DNA of 64,000 nucleotides from UBA1765 sp045615885 (GCA_045615885.1 JAZLFR010000044.1:61723-125722), one strand, 5' to 3'; positions 1-8,894 are shown, counted from the first letter of the stretch. Numbers and translations are program-made. Notes: a model not told the origin generated them from the letters alone.

Positions 1-2260
1 ATTTTTCTGCTTCCGGCCAAGCACTCTGAATTACTAGTCCATTGCCTCGGAAAAGAATAGAGTTGAGTTCTTCCGTAATGAACGGCATAATCGGATGCAA
101 AAGATTGATTACGTTGTCCAATACATTAGCGAGAATTTTCATTGCAGTTATTTTTCTAGGAGACAAGGTCTCTTCGTTAATAACTGCTTTTTTGATTTCA
201 AGGTAGTTGCTGCAAACGTCGTCCCACACGAAGCGGTAAAGGAAACCGGCTAGCTCTGCAAAGTGGTATTGTTCCAACATGTTTGTTGCATCCTGAATAG
301 TGGTTTGCAGTCTACTCAGAATCCAATGGTCAGCAATTTCATAAGGGGCATCTTCTGCTTGCAGTCCCAAAGCAATTGCGTCGCTATATTGAGCCAAATG
401 GGGTTGTAAGAAACGGCAGGCGTTCCATAATTTATTTGCGAAGTTACGGCCGATTTCGAACTTTTCAGAAGTGTTGATTTCGGTACCGTCTTCCTGCTTT
501 TCCTTCTTCACTGGCAAACGAACGTCTTGGTTGTCGGTGCAGAGGCTTGCCATCACAAAACGGAGAGCGTCGGTACCGTACTTGCGTTCGATATCCATCG
601 GGTCCACGCCGTTACCCTTAGACTTACTCATGGTCATGCCATTGCCGTCCAAAATCTTCGGGTGAATGTAAACAGTGTGGAACGGAATTGTACCCATGTT
701 TTCCTGGGAGAACAACACCATGCGAGCAACCCACAAAGTGATGATGTCGCGGCTTGTTACAAGCACAGAAGTCGGGTAGTACTTCTTAAGAGTGTCTGTG
801 TTTTCTGGCCAGCCCATTGTGGAGTGCGGCCAAAGACCGCTGGAGAACCAAGTGTCAAGAACGTCTTCTTCCTGCTTAAGAACATGGCCTGGAACAGCAT
901 CTTCAGCAAGGTTTTCTTCCTGGGAGCAAACGAGGTAGCCACCGTTTTCTGCCTTGTAGAAGAAAATGTCTTCGCGGCCCGCAAATACAGCCTTGAGTTC
1001 TTCTTCGCTTGCGTCGGTGTGCCAGATAGGAATGCGGTGGCCCCACCAGAGCTGACGGCTAATGCACCAGTCGCGCTTTTCGCCGAGCCAGTCGAGGTAC
1101 TTGTTTGCATAGCGTTCCGGAACAATCTTGATTTCGCCAGACTTCACTGCGTTCATTGCGTTTTCTGCAAGAACGTCCATCTTGACGAACCACTGGTCGC
1201 TGAGGTACGGTTCAATAACTGTCTTGGAACGGTCGGAGTGGCCAACCTGCATTTCGTGGTCTTCAACCTTGATGAGAAGACCGAGGTCTTCAAGGCCCTT
1301 GACAACGGCTTCGCGAGCTGCAGCACCCTTCATGCCCTTGAACTGGCCGGCGTTTTCGTTGAGAGAACCGTCGTCGTTCATGATGTTGATCATCGGGAGC
1401 TTGTGGCGGAGGCCAGTAGCGTAGTCGTTCGGGTCGTGTGCCGGCGTGACCTTCACGGAACCGGTACCGAAGTCCTTGTCGACGAGAATGGCGTCTGCAA
1501 TCACCGGAATTTCGCGGTCAACAAACGGAACCTTCAAAGTCTTGCCGATGAACTGTGCGTAGCGTTCGTCGCTCGGGTGCACTGCGAGGGCAGTATCGCC
1601 CATGATTGTTTCCGGGCGGGTGGTAGAAACTGGAATAAAGCCGGAGCCATCTGCCAGAGGATACTTGAATGTCCAGAAATGGCCCTTGACAGTTTCGTAG
1701 TAGATTTCATCGTCTGCAACGGCGGTCTGGAGCTTGGTATCCCAGTTCACGAGGCGCTTGCCGCGGTAGATGAGGCCCTTCTTGAACAAGTTGAAGAAGG
1801 CGTGGCGAACTGCCTTTGCACAAATCGGATCGAGCGTGAAGCGCTGGCGGCTCCAGTCGCAGCTAACGCCCAGGCTTTTTAACTGGGTGGTAATGCGAGC
1901 TTCGTATTCTTCCTTCCACTTCCAGATGCGTTCCACAAGGGCGTCGCGGCCAATGTCGTGGCGGGTCTTATGTTCGTCCTGGAAAAGGCGCTTTTCTACA
2001 ACTGCCTGAGTTGCGATGCCTGCATGGTCTGTACCCGGAATCCAGAGCGTATCGCGGCCGGTCTTGCGGCGGTAGCGAACGAGAATATCCTGGAGGGTAT
2101 CGTTCAAAGCGTGGCCAAGGTGAAGTGCGCCAGTCACGTTAGGTGGCGGAATGACAACCGAGAAGGGTTCGCCCTTGCCGCTAGGTTCAAAACTTTTCTT
2201 TTCAGCCCAGTTGGAGTGCCAACGAGCTTCTACATCTTTAGCATTATAACGTGTTTCCAT
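1..2260 (-). CDS. valS: Valyl-tRNA synthetase, partial (C-terminus beyond left edge)
   Basis: Charges tRNA-Val with valine in the cytoplasm. The minus-strand frame is open from an ATG at 2260 to the window edge, giving about 753 codons of a protein usually near 880-950 residues, so the C-terminal anticodon-binding end and coiled coil are missing. The class I HIGH motif appears as HLGH at residues 47-50 inside PPPNVTGALHLGHA, and the KMSKS loop as TMSKSKGNG near residue 543. The DTWFSSGLWP stretch and the editing-domain stretch STTRPETIMGDTA are typical of ValS. It is divergent from ispF with about 95 bp between the starts. Identification is secure; only the missing end is unknown. Confidence 0.96.
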   Translation of the reverse strand, partial: METRYNAKDVEARWHSNWAEKKSFEPSGKGEPFSVVIPPPNVTGALHLGHALNDTLQDILVRYRRKTGRDTLWIPGTDHAGIATQAVVEKRLFQDEHKTRHDIGRDALVERIWKWKEEYEARITTQLKSLGVSCDWSRQRFTLDPICAKAVRHAFFNLFKKGLIYRGKRLVNWDTKLQTAVADDEIYYETVKGHFWTFKYPLADGSGFIPVSTTRPETIMGDTALAVHPSDERYAQFIGKTLKVPFVDREIPVIADAILVDKDFGTGSVKVTPAHDPNDYATGLRHKLPMINIMNDDGSLNENAGQFKGMKGAAAREAVVKGLEDLGLLIKVEDHEMQVGHSDRSKTVIEPYLSDQWFVKMDVLAENAMNAVKSGEIKIVPERYANKYLDWLGEKRDWCISRQLWWGHRIPIWHTDASEEELKAVFAGREDIFFYKAENGGYLVCSQEENLAEDAVPGHVLKQEEDVLDTWFSSGLWPHSTMGWPENTDTLKKYYPTSVLVTSRDIITLWVARMVLFSQENMGTIPFHTVYIHPKILDGNGMTMSKSKGNGVDPMDIERKYGTDALRFVMASLCTDNQDVRLPVKKEKQEDGTEINTSEKFEIGRNFANKLWNACRFLQPHLAQYSDAIALGLQAEDAPYEIADHWILSRLQTTIQDATNMLEQYHFAELAGFLYRFVWDDVCSNYLEIKKAVINEETLSPRKITAMKILANVLDNVINLLHPIMPFITEELNSILFRGNGLVIQSAWPEAEK

Positions 2261-2327
2261 AGTGCCTGCAAATTTAGAAATTTTTTACTTCCGTACCACA
2301 ATGGTTCTCAAGATGGTTCTAAAAATC

Positions 2328-2333
2328 TATATT
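2328..2333 (+). promoter_or_regulatory. Candidate -10 element (TATATT) of ispF
   Basis: TATATT lies 22 bases upstream of the ispF ATG in an AT-rich stretch. A TATATT also precedes the starts of several other genes here (the DUF3990 gene at 22371, guaB at 47973). No good -35 hexamer is visible 17 bp upstream, so this rests on the -10 alone. Confidence 0.35.
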
Positions 2334-2355
2334 GTAGCCAAAAAAAGGATTTGTT

Positions 2356-2841
2356 ATGGATAAAGTTTACCGTTCTGGTATTGGTTTTGATGTTCACAAG
2401 CTCGTTGAAGGCCGCAAGTGCATTATCGGCGGCGTTGACATTCCTTACGAAAAGGGCTTGCTCGGCCATAGCGATGCCGATGTGCTTTTGCATGCCATTA
2501 GCGACTCCCTGCTTGGCGCCGCAGGCCTTGGCGACATCGGTACGTACTTCCCGGATACGGACCCTGCCTTCAAGGGCGCCGACAGCCTGGAACTTCTTCG
2601 CAAGGTCGGTGAAGAAGTTTCTAAGGCTGGCTACGAAATCGTGAACATTGACAGCATCGTGATGTGCGAACGCCCGAAGGTGAACCCGCACAAGGAACAG
2701 ATGAAGGCAAACATAGCCCGCGTTTTGAACCTTGATGTAAAGCAGATTGGCATCAAGGGCACGACCACTGAAAAACTCGGCTTTACAGGCCGTGGCGAAG
2801 GCATTGCTAGCCAGGCTGTCGCCATGGTTCGCAGCAAGTAA
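2356..2841 (+). CDS. ispF: 2-C-methyl-D-erythritol 2,4-cyclodiphosphate synthase
   Basis: Cyclises CDP-methylerythritol 2-phosphate to the 2,4-cyclodiphosphate in the non-mevalonate (MEP) isoprenoid pathway; a cytoplasmic homotrimer in known members. At 161 residues it has the family length. The metal ligands are visible as D12 and H14 in GFDVH and H46 in DVLLHAISD, and the C-terminal TTTEKLGFTGRGEGI block is characteristic. The ATG at 2356 is preceded by AAAGGATTTGTT, a reasonable ribosome-binding site. It is a single-gene unit: valS is divergent, and a stem-loop terminator follows directly. Confidence 0.97.
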   Translation: MDKVYRSGIGFDVHKLVEGRKCIIGGVDIPYEKGLLGHSDADVLLHAISDSLLGAAGLGDIGTYFPDTDPAFKGADSLELLRKVGEEVSKAGYEIVNIDSIVMCERPKVNPHKEQMKANIARVLNLDVKQIGIKGTTTEKLGFTGRGEGIASQAVAMVRSK

Positions 2842-2867
2842 ACCGCTATCTTTTTTAGACGAAAATT

Positions 2868-2892
2868 GGCACGCATTTTTGCGTGCCTGTTT
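2868..2892 (+). terminator. Rho-independent terminator of ispF
   Basis: An 8-bp stem GGCACGCA / TGCGTGCC with a TTTT loop is followed by TGTTTTG. It lies between convergent genes, and an AATTTT on the other side means it may also stop minus-strand transcription from the lipoprotein gene ending at 2895. Confidence 0.75.
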
Positions 2893-2894
2893 TG

Positions 2895-3740
2895 TTATTG
2901 CTTGTTATTTTTCATGTATTCTTCTAGAAGTTCCTTATATTTTTGAGGAGTGATGGGGCGTTCGTCTGCACAGATAAAGGATAAGGACTCTGGTCTAGAA
3001 ACTATTGGGCTGGAAACTCCGTATAATGCTTCGCTAATGCTAATGCTAAGGCAATTTGCTTCAAGAGAATCTCTTTGGCTGTATAGAGAATCAAGCAATT
3101 CTGGAGCTGCTTCAATCTCGCTATCTTTCAGGTTGTTTATAGCATTGTCAACCTGATCTAGTTGTTCTTCACACGATAATACAGGCTCCGTAGACTCGAA
3201 TTTTTCCTCTGCGTTTTTGTCTTCTAAAATGGCGTCGTTTGCTTGGACCTTGGCTACCGCATAATTGGTGTAAACGGGTTTGCAATCTTCTTCGGGGTTT
3301 ACTTGGACTCCATTTACAAAATGCGCGCCAGTTTCGTAATTTAGAGAATCCTTGGTGGTAATGGAGCCATCGGCGCAGACTTCCTTTATCACCCTGCTTT
3401 CAGCTATAGAAGTGGCGGAACAGGTTGCTTCGTCAGGATTTTTTGAGGAACTAGCCTCGCAACCTTCGTCGATTGTCTTGAAATTTTCGAAGATTCTTTC
3501 TTCGCACCCTTGCTCTGGCAAAGTGCATTCACCTTTGACATCGCAAGTGATAGGGTCAAAAATTGGAGCGACGCCGTAGAGCGCGACCATGCCCCCTTCA
3601 CTTATTTCTCCGGAAAGTTCTTTACAGTCTTTTTCGTCAAGGCATTTTTCGGTACTAGTTGCATTGTTGCCGTCGCAACCAGCCCACAGCGCTGCCGCAA
3701 GGGAAAGTGCGATGTTCTTTTTGTTTAGGTGCTTAGCCAT
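2895..3740 (-). CDS. Cysteine-rich lipoprotein with two LYG motifs, putative radical-SAM substrate
   Basis: A 281-residue protein with a short signal peptide ending in the lipobox LWAGC (lipidated C22), so probably a membrane-anchored lipoprotein outside the cytoplasm. No catalytic domain is recognised. Two ALYG motifs stand at residues 53-56 (ALYGVAP) and 238-241 (ALYGVSSP), each followed within a few residues by proline and later by cysteine; many further cysteines occur between. It lies 47 bp downstream of the radical SAM gene, preceded by AAGGAG. The other lipoprotein of the locus carries the same motifs. I infer it is a modification substrate of the enzyme. It resembles the rSAM-paired lipoproteins I recall as TIGR04134, but this was not tested. 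Confidence 0.7.
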   Translation of the reverse strand: MAKHLNKKNIALSLAAALWAGCDGNNATSTEKCLDEKDCKELSGEISEGGMVALYGVAPIFDPITCDVKGECTLPEQGCEERIFENFKTIDEGCEASSSKNPDEATCSATSIAESRVIKEVCADGSITTKDSLNYETGAHFVNGVQVNPEEDCKPVYTNYAVAKVQANDAILEDKNAEEKFESTEPVLSCEEQLDQVDNAINNLKDSEIEAAPELLDSLYSQRDSLEANCLSISISEALYGVSSPIVSRPESLSFICADERPITPQKYKELLEEYMKNNKQ

Positions 3741-3787
3741 AACCGGAGCTCCTTTTGCAAGGTGTAATGCTTTGAATTTAACAAAAA

Positions 3788-4864
3788 TTATACGCCTGCG
3801 TTTTGCAAACGCTTTACATGGCAGTAGGCTAGCTGCTTTGTCTTTTCATCGCGCAAGTGCAAGCTGCTTCCTTCGCAAAAATCCCAGTATTCGCAAGTTT
3901 CGCAGTCGCCAATTTTTGCCCAGCTGTGGTCTCGCATAACCTGGTAGCGGTTTTGCCACACATCCCAGAAATCATTCTTGTAGATGTTGCCTTGAATGTA
4001 GTCGCCTCGCAGGCTAGGGCAGGCAGAAATGCTGCCGTCAGCAAGCACGGAGCCAATGTTGATTCCAGCGCGGCAGAAGAACGGATAATCGCGAGCGGCG
4101 TGTTCGTAACTGCCAAGGAACCCTTCGCAGCCATAGTTGGCGTTGATTTTCCCTTGCTGCTTTGTTTCGCGAATAAAGTCAAATACCTGTTTGAATTCCT
4201 GATCAGTAAGCTGGAATAACGGATTGTCCTTTGCTCGACCTTTCGGGAATACTGTTGCGATGCGCCAACGCTTTAGGCCAAGCTTAATTAGCATTTCACG
4301 GATTTCCGGGAGTTCCGGCAGGTTCTGCTTGTTTACGCAAGTCACGATGTCAAACGTTAACCCTGGCGTGTGCGTTGCCATGTAGATTGCTTGAACGGCC
4401 TGGTCGTAGGAATGTTCGGAACCTCTAAAATGGTTGTGCGTCGATTTCAATCCATCGAGGCTTATGGTCATTGATTTTAGCCCTGCGTTTACAAGGTCCG
4501 CCATTTTTTCGGGCGTCATGGCAAGTGCGTTCGTGACCATGCCCCAAGGGTAGCCGCGCTTTTGAATTTCCTTGCCGCATTCCACAAGGTCCGGGCGCAT
4601 GAGAGGCTCTCCGCCGGTAATTACAACGATAAACCGTTTTGGGTCAATGTGTGGCTTCAATGAATCAAGAACCTGCAAAAAATCTTCGCGAGGCATGTCC
4701 GGGATTGCGTCTTTTAAACAGTCGCTTCCGCAATGCAAGCAATGCAGGTTGCAGCGCAAGGTGCATTCCCAAAAAAAGTAGGTGAGCGGGTGGTCTTCCG
4801 TTTCTGCTTTTCTGTATTGCCTATAGTATTCCAAAGCAAGCTTTTTCTTTGGGTCTAATTGCAT
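3788..4864 (-). CDS. Radical SAM/SPASM protein paired with two lipoproteins
   Basis: A 358-residue radical S-adenosylmethionine enzyme. The cluster-binding CX3CX2C is C38-C42-C45 (CNLHCLHC), with extra cysteines at 34 and 49; the SAM-contacting GGEP is at 84-87. A C-terminal SPASM region has C264, C282 (the GSVLADGSISAC segment), C321, C324, C330 and C348, enough for auxiliary 4Fe-4S clusters. Such enzymes usually modify peptides. Its start overlaps the stop of the upstream lipoprotein (TAATG), which suggests translational coupling, and a second lipoprotein follows. The arrangement matches the rSAM/lipoprotein system I recall as TIGR04133/TIGR04134. The chemistry and true substrate are unknown. 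Confidence 0.85.
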   Translation of the reverse strand: MQLDPKKKLALEYYRQYRKAETEDHPLTYFFWECTLRCNLHCLHCGSDCLKDAIPDMPREDFLQVLDSLKPHIDPKRFIVVITGGEPLMRPDLVECGKEIQKRGYPWGMVTNALAMTPEKMADLVNAGLKSMTISLDGLKSTHNHFRGSEHSYDQAVQAIYMATHTPGLTFDIVTCVNKQNLPELPEIREMLIKLGLKRWRIATVFPKGRAKDNPLFQLTDQEFKQVFDFIRETKQQGKINANYGCEGFLGSYEHAARDYPFFCRAGINIGSVLADGSISACPSLRGDYIQGNIYKNDFWDVWQNRYQVMRDHSWAKIGDCETCEYWDFCEGSSLHLRDEKTKQLAYCHVKRLQNAGV

Positions 4865-5214
4865 TACTCGTTCTCTGGTTCAGTCGTTTCTTCAGGCTCA
4901 TTAAATTCTGTGTCGCATGAATTATTAAAAATGCATGGAGGACCATAAAGGGCAATGGGCGAGTCTACAACAGAATCTTGCGAAACGGGACCGTCGATGA
5001 CCTCAAAAGAACTTGATGAGTTTTCTGATTCTTGGCTGTCGCTAGAAATTGCTTGTTCCGAGCTTGAACTTTGTTCGCATGAATCGTCGTCGCAACCGCA
5101 TGGTCCGCAGCCGTAAAGAGTTCCACTTTCCATTGTTTCATTTGCACAACCACCCCAAAGGGCTGCAAATGAAGCTAGTAAAGCTCTTTTCAAATACTTT
5201 CTTTCCGAACCCAT
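4864..5214 (-). CDS. Small lipoprotein with two LYG motifs, putative radical-SAM substrate
   Basis: A 116-residue protein with a signal peptide ending in LWGGC (lipidated C23). The mature part is short and acidic: LYGCGPCGC at residues 33-41, a serine/glutamate spacer at about 48-70, ALYGPPCIF at 88-96, and an acidic tail. The LYG motifs are shared with the 281-residue lipoprotein downstream, although the rest is unrelated, which points to the motif as the functional part. Its stop codon overlaps the radical SAM start. It begins 18 bp after the acyltransferase gene, so all four genes may form one operon. The function is inferred only. Confidence 0.7.
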   Translation of the reverse strand: MGSERKYLKRALLASFAALWGGCANETMESGTLYGCGPCGCDDDSCEQSSSSEQAISSDSQESENSSSSFEVIDGPVSQDSVVDSPIALYGPPCIFNNSCDTEFNEPEETTEPENE

Positions 5215-5232
5215 GATTTTTGCTTTTACAAA

Positions 5233-6057
5233 TTAAGTAAAATTACGATGGTAGTTCCATGTCCACTGGTGCGGGTGTTCGCCAATCCAGGTTTCCACTT
5301 CGTTTGCGATGCCGCTTACAAGTTCCTGTTCCGGAGTGTTTGGTGCATAGGCTGTTTCAAAGCGAACAACATGCTCAAAACCGCGGACCCAGAATGTACG
5401 GAATGTGACTACTGCTGCGCCCATCTGGTTTGCCTTGATTGGCAGGCGCAGGAACAAATGTGACTTTTGACCGAAGAGTTCCACTTCGTTGCCTTTTGGA
5501 GCCTTGGACTGGTCTACAGCAAGCGCGAGCACGCTCTTTTCACGAATGACCTGCTTGAGCACTGCACCAACATCCTTTGTGTCGTGTTCGTCGAGACCTG
5601 CCTGTTTGCGAATGTTGCGAATGGCCTGGTTGAGTACCGGGCATTTGAGGCTCTGCGTAAAGAGGTGCACGCGCGGGGAATAGCGGAGGAGAGCTCGGTG
5701 CTGCATTTCGAAAGCGCCCTGGTGAATGCCGACCATGACGACCGGCATGCCCGCCTTAATGCAGTTCGTGAGTACGGATTCGTTTTCGTAAGACACTTCC
5801 GGTTTGTTGTTCGGGTCGTTTACCAAATAGCGGAGCGAATCGATTTCGTTCAGGTAAAGACTGTGGAACACCCCACGCACAGAAATGCGGCTTTGCTTGA
5901 AGCCGGATCGGCGCAGGTGCAAAAGAACGCGTTTCCAGGCACGGTTCGTGTGCGTCATGGCGTAAATCGGGTAGCAAATAGAGAAAATTGCATCAAGAAC
6001 TCCATTCGGGAGTTTGATAAAAGCTCGGATTGCCATTTCAACAAGTTTAGCGGACAT
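5233..6057 (-). CDS. LpxL/HtrB-type lysophospholipid (lipid A) acyltransferase
   Basis: A 274-residue member of the bacterial lipid A biosynthesis acyltransferase family, which adds a secondary acyl chain to lipid A at the inner membrane. The catalytic HX4E is H112-E117 in GIHQGAFE, and the family ending appears as HPHQWTWNYHR near the C-terminus. A hydrophobic N-terminal stretch at about residues 15-35 would anchor it. The exact acyl donor and position cannot be told, so no symbol is given. It is first of four closely spaced minus-strand genes ahead of the radical SAM/lipoprotein set, which may be chance or may reflect a cell-envelope theme. Confidence 0.85.
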   Translation of the reverse strand: MSAKLVEMAIRAFIKLPNGVLDAIFSICYPIYAMTHTNRAWKRVLLHLRRSGFKQSRISVRGVFHSLYLNEIDSLRYLVNDPNNKPEVSYENESVLTNCIKAGMPVVMVGIHQGAFEMQHRALLRYSPRVHLFTQSLKCPVLNQAIRNIRKQAGLDEHDTKDVGAVLKQVIREKSVLALAVDQSKAPKGNEVELFGQKSHLFLRLPIKANQMGAAVVTFRTFWVRGFEHVVRFETAYAPNTPEQELVSGIANEVETWIGEHPHQWTWNYHRNFT

Positions 6058-6114
6058 GAAATCTCCAGTTTTTCATTATGCTTCTAAAATAGATTAGTTT
6101 TTTGTTTTTGGCAT

Positions 6115-6153
6115 AAAAAAAAGCAAGATGCAAAAAATATCCTGCATCTTGCT
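6115..6153 (-). terminator. Terminator of the UDP-sugar pyrophosphorylase gene
   Basis: On the minus strand, an 11-bp stem (AGCAAGATGCA and its complement, 10-nt loop) is followed by a run of eight T. It lies just past the stop at 6173. Confidence 0.85.
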
Positions 6154-6172
6154 CTTGCTTTTACGCCTAAAT

Positions 6173-7486
6173 CTAGAATTCCAAGATGTTTTTTCCCAGT
6201 TCTCGCTTGAAAATTTCTTCCGAAAGACCTTCGCCCGCATAGGAAAGCGCAGGTGAAATTTCGTAGAACTTTTCTTCGTTTGGCTTGGCGTGGGCTTCCC
6301 TCAGCCAGTGGCGATGAAGCTTGCCCAGCATTTCGCGTGCAGAAGCAGGGGAGTCGTTGCCTTCTGCGTTCTTGACCGGGGCAAATTCATCTTCGCGGAA
6401 TGCGCCGAATGTGCCGAAGCCCTTTACGCTGGAGAATGCATCGAACAGGAACTGTTCAAACTTCCAGCATTTTTCTATGCCGTTCACTGTCTTGCGTGCT
6501 GCATGCCACGGGAGCGGAGTCTGTGAAAGCTTTTTCAGTACTTCGATGCGGAATGCGTAGATGCCGATGTTTGCCCCGTCGAACATAAGCTCGCCAGCAG
6601 CATTCTTCATGGTACGCAATTCGTCTGACATGTCGCTGTATTCAATGACCGTCGGCTTCTTGTTCTTATAGGCAAAAATGCCGACCTTTTCATTTTCGTC
6701 GCGCTTTGAAACGACCTTTGCAGAAATCTGCGTTGCAGAATTGCTTGCAAGTGCGCCAAGGAACACAGGGTCGCAAGTGCGGATGAGCGCGTTATCTACA
6801 TTGTGCAGGAACACATAGCGAACGCCCTTTTCAATTAGCCATGCAAGGCTGCCGCTCTGGGCGAGTGCCCTGAAACAGCCTCCGTTGCCGTCTGGAACGA
6901 GAGCCAAACGGTTGTTTTCTACAACGGCCTTGCCGTCCGGGGTGAGCGCGCAAATTGTGCCCTGTTCAAAGAAGCGGATATATTCGCGGTTCAATCCGAA
7001 AAAGTGGTTTTCTTCGAAATGCGCTATGGTTTCACGATGGTTGAGCGGGCTTGTCATGATGCACCACGGAATGTGGCGCTCCGCCTCTGCGCTCAAGCGG
7101 CGTAGGCGTTCAGCCATTAGGCCAAACAAGCTGTTGCCGCTAGGCAGTCCAATTTTAAATGCTCCCTTCGGGCCTTCAAAACCCAGTCTGGAACCCTGGC
7201 CGCCTGCAAGCGTGAATGCTGCGACTTCGCCTCTCTTCAAAAGGTTTTTGCCGGTAACTTCCCACATTTCGCGGCGCAAGTCCACTTCGGAGTGCGGGAA
7301 CTGCATAGGCAGAATTTCGTCTTCGCCAGTGCTTTCGAGCTTGCGTTCGGAATGTTCCTTGACAAGGCCTGCGAGCATGTCAAAATCCTGTGTCGCAATG
7401 TCGCGTTCAAGTGCCGTGCGAGCTTCGCCAGAAAGGCTTTCCAGAAGTGCAGCAAGTTCCGGTTGTAAAGATTCAAGAGTATTCAT
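6173..7486 (-). CDS. UDP-N-acetylglucosamine pyrophosphorylase-like UDP-sugar pyrophosphorylase (UDPGP family)
   Basis: A 437-residue nucleotidyltransferase that should join UTP to a sugar 1-phosphate. The signature LAGGQGSRLG at residues 93-102, followed by FEGPKG, is the form seen in eukaryotic-type UAP1/UGP enzymes and differs from bacterial GlmU. The late block FREDEFAPVKNAEG...DSPASAR resembles the UAP1 substrate-binding region, so UDP-GlcNAc is the likelier product, though UDP-glucose or UDP-galactose are not excluded. It lies 75 bp downstream of mraY in the same direction, so it may supply UDP-GlcNAc for peptidoglycan. A strong terminator follows. Confidence 0.8.
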   Translation of the reverse strand: MNTLESLQPELAALLESLSGEARTALERDIATQDFDMLAGLVKEHSERKLESTGEDEILPMQFPHSEVDLRREMWEVTGKNLLKRGEVAAFTLAGGQGSRLGFEGPKGAFKIGLPSGNSLFGLMAERLRRLSAEAERHIPWCIMTSPLNHRETIAHFEENHFFGLNREYIRFFEQGTICALTPDGKAVVENNRLALVPDGNGGCFRALAQSGSLAWLIEKGVRYVFLHNVDNALIRTCDPVFLGALASNSATQISAKVVSKRDENEKVGIFAYKNKKPTVIEYSDMSDELRTMKNAAGELMFDGANIGIYAFRIEVLKKLSQTPLPWHAARKTVNGIEKCWKFEQFLFDAFSSVKGFGTFGAFREDEFAPVKNAEGNDSPASAREMLGKLHRHWLREAHAKPNEEKFYEISPALSYAGEGLSEEIFKRELGKNILEF

Positions 7487-7561
7487 AATTAGAAAACTAA
7501 AAAAAATTGTAATCTGTAAATGGGAGTCTAAATTAGAAACCAGAAAAACAAGCTGCCGTAG

Positions 7562-8710
7562 TTATCTGATACCGAAGAAGATAACCATGCTTACGACGAG
7601 TGCAAACAAAGAAATCAAATGCATGCGCCAAACGATCTTGGAATTGAGAAGCTGCTTGGAGGCAAAGCGGCCTTCCCACTTCTTTTGGTAATGATGGTGG
7701 AGCGGGGCGCAAAGGAACAGTCGTTTGCCCGTGCCAGTCATCTTCTTTGTGATTTTGAAGAAGCTAATCTGGAAGAGAACGGAGAATGCTTCTGCCAAAA
7801 TGATGATGCAGACGAGCGGAAGGAAGAGGCCTGCCTGAACGAGGATGAACATGATGCCAATCGCTGCGCCAAAGCCAACGGAGCCGGAGTCGCCCATGTA
7901 GATTTCTGCTGGAGGGCTGTTGAACCAGAGGTAAGCGAGGAGTGCGCCGGCAATGGACATTGCTAGCGGGAACAATTCGTCGCAACCAGGTAAATAAGGA
8001 ACATTCAAGTAGGAACTGAAAATGAAGTTGCCTCCGATATATGCGACTGCGCCTACAAAAATCATGCTTGTAATGATTGGCACAGAAACAAGGCTGTCGA
8101 GGCCATCGGTAAAGTTGGTGCCGTTTGCTGCTGCGGCAATGACAAAGGTCATGAATCCAACGAAAATCCAGTTCGGCAAATGGATCTGGAACACATCGAT
8201 CGGGAAGAACGGCACTGTCAAGTCGCCGCGAAGTTCTGGGATAAACTTGTAGCTGAAAATTGCGACAACAAGGCTGATCAAGAAGTAGAGGCCGAGGCGG
8301 AGGGAGCTGGATATGCCGTCAGCCTTGTCCATGTATTCGGCTGCTTTCAGTTTGCCGAGGGCTATCATGCGCTTTGCTCGCACCTTGGCTATGTCGTCGA
8401 TTGCGCCGACCGCAGAAAAAAGAATGAGCACCACGAGTGTAGAAACCGTGTAACCGTTCATTTTGCACACGAGGAGCGAAACGATTTCAACGATTACCAC
8501 GAGGAGCGCGCCGCCCATGATTGGCGGGGCCTTGACCGCACTGTTCTTGTCAAAATCAGACGTTGCGTCCAGGCGCTGGAGCATACGAATGTATTTTGGC
8601 ATGAAAATGAACACGAGGGCGGCTGCGAGCAGGGCTGCAATGCCTGCCCTAAAAAGACGGCCGTCGAACAATTCCATTCCGGTAAAGTGGTATAACCATT
8701 GAAGAAGCAT
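7562..8710 (-). CDS. mraY: Phospho-N-acetylmuramoyl-pentapeptide transferase
   Basis: Transfers phospho-MurNAc-pentapeptide from UDP to undecaprenyl phosphate, forming lipid I at the inner membrane. At 382 residues it is a polytopic membrane protein of normal length. Visible signatures are KAPPIMGG (60-67, the usual K-x-P-T-M-GG block), the aspartate pair D105/D106 in GAIDDIAK, GTNFTDGLDSL, YMGDSGSVGFG and the histidine-rich APLHHHYQ. It sits outside any division/cell-wall cluster, its only companion being the UDP-sugar pyrophosphorylase downstream. The ATG at 8710 fits the family N-terminus. Confidence 0.95.
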   Translation of the reverse strand: MLLQWLYHFTGMELFDGRLFRAGIAALLAAALVFIFMPKYIRMLQRLDATSDFDKNSAVKAPPIMGGALLVVIVEIVSLLVCKMNGYTVSTLVVLILFSAVGAIDDIAKVRAKRMIALGKLKAAEYMDKADGISSSLRLGLYFLISLVVAIFSYKFIPELRGDLTVPFFPIDVFQIHLPNWIFVGFMTFVIAAAANGTNFTDGLDSLVSVPIITSMIFVGAVAYIGGNFIFSSYLNVPYLPGCDELFPLAMSIAGALLAYLWFNSPPAEIYMGDSGSVGFGAAIGIMFILVQAGLFLPLVCIIILAEAFSVLFQISFFKITKKMTGTGKRLFLCAPLHHHYQKKWEGRFASKQLLNSKIVWRMHLISLFALVVSMVIFFGIR

Positions 8711-8822
8711 TTTCGTTCCTTTGCAAATCGCGATTTGGTTATTTCAAATATAATATTTTAAAGCTGATTTGTTTTCGTAACTCGTTGAAAATCAATGACT
8801 TATGAATGATTGAACGCCATAG

Positions 8823-8858
8823 GAAAAAAGAGAGGCCGCTCTTACGAGCGGCCTCTCT
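8823..8858 (-). terminator. Terminator of fusA
   Basis: A 13-bp perfect stem (AGAGAGGCCGCTC and complement) with a TTAC loop is followed on the minus strand by six T. It starts about 36 bp past the fusA stop. Confidence 0.9.
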
Positions 8859-8894
8859 GTATCTCACTTAGTAAGAAATGTTAACTAGCAAGGA

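Noticed and set aside
527..1882. Long plus-strand frame opposite valS
   Set aside because: It is the antisense shadow of valS; the translation has no domain features and the minus-strand frame has all ValS motifs.
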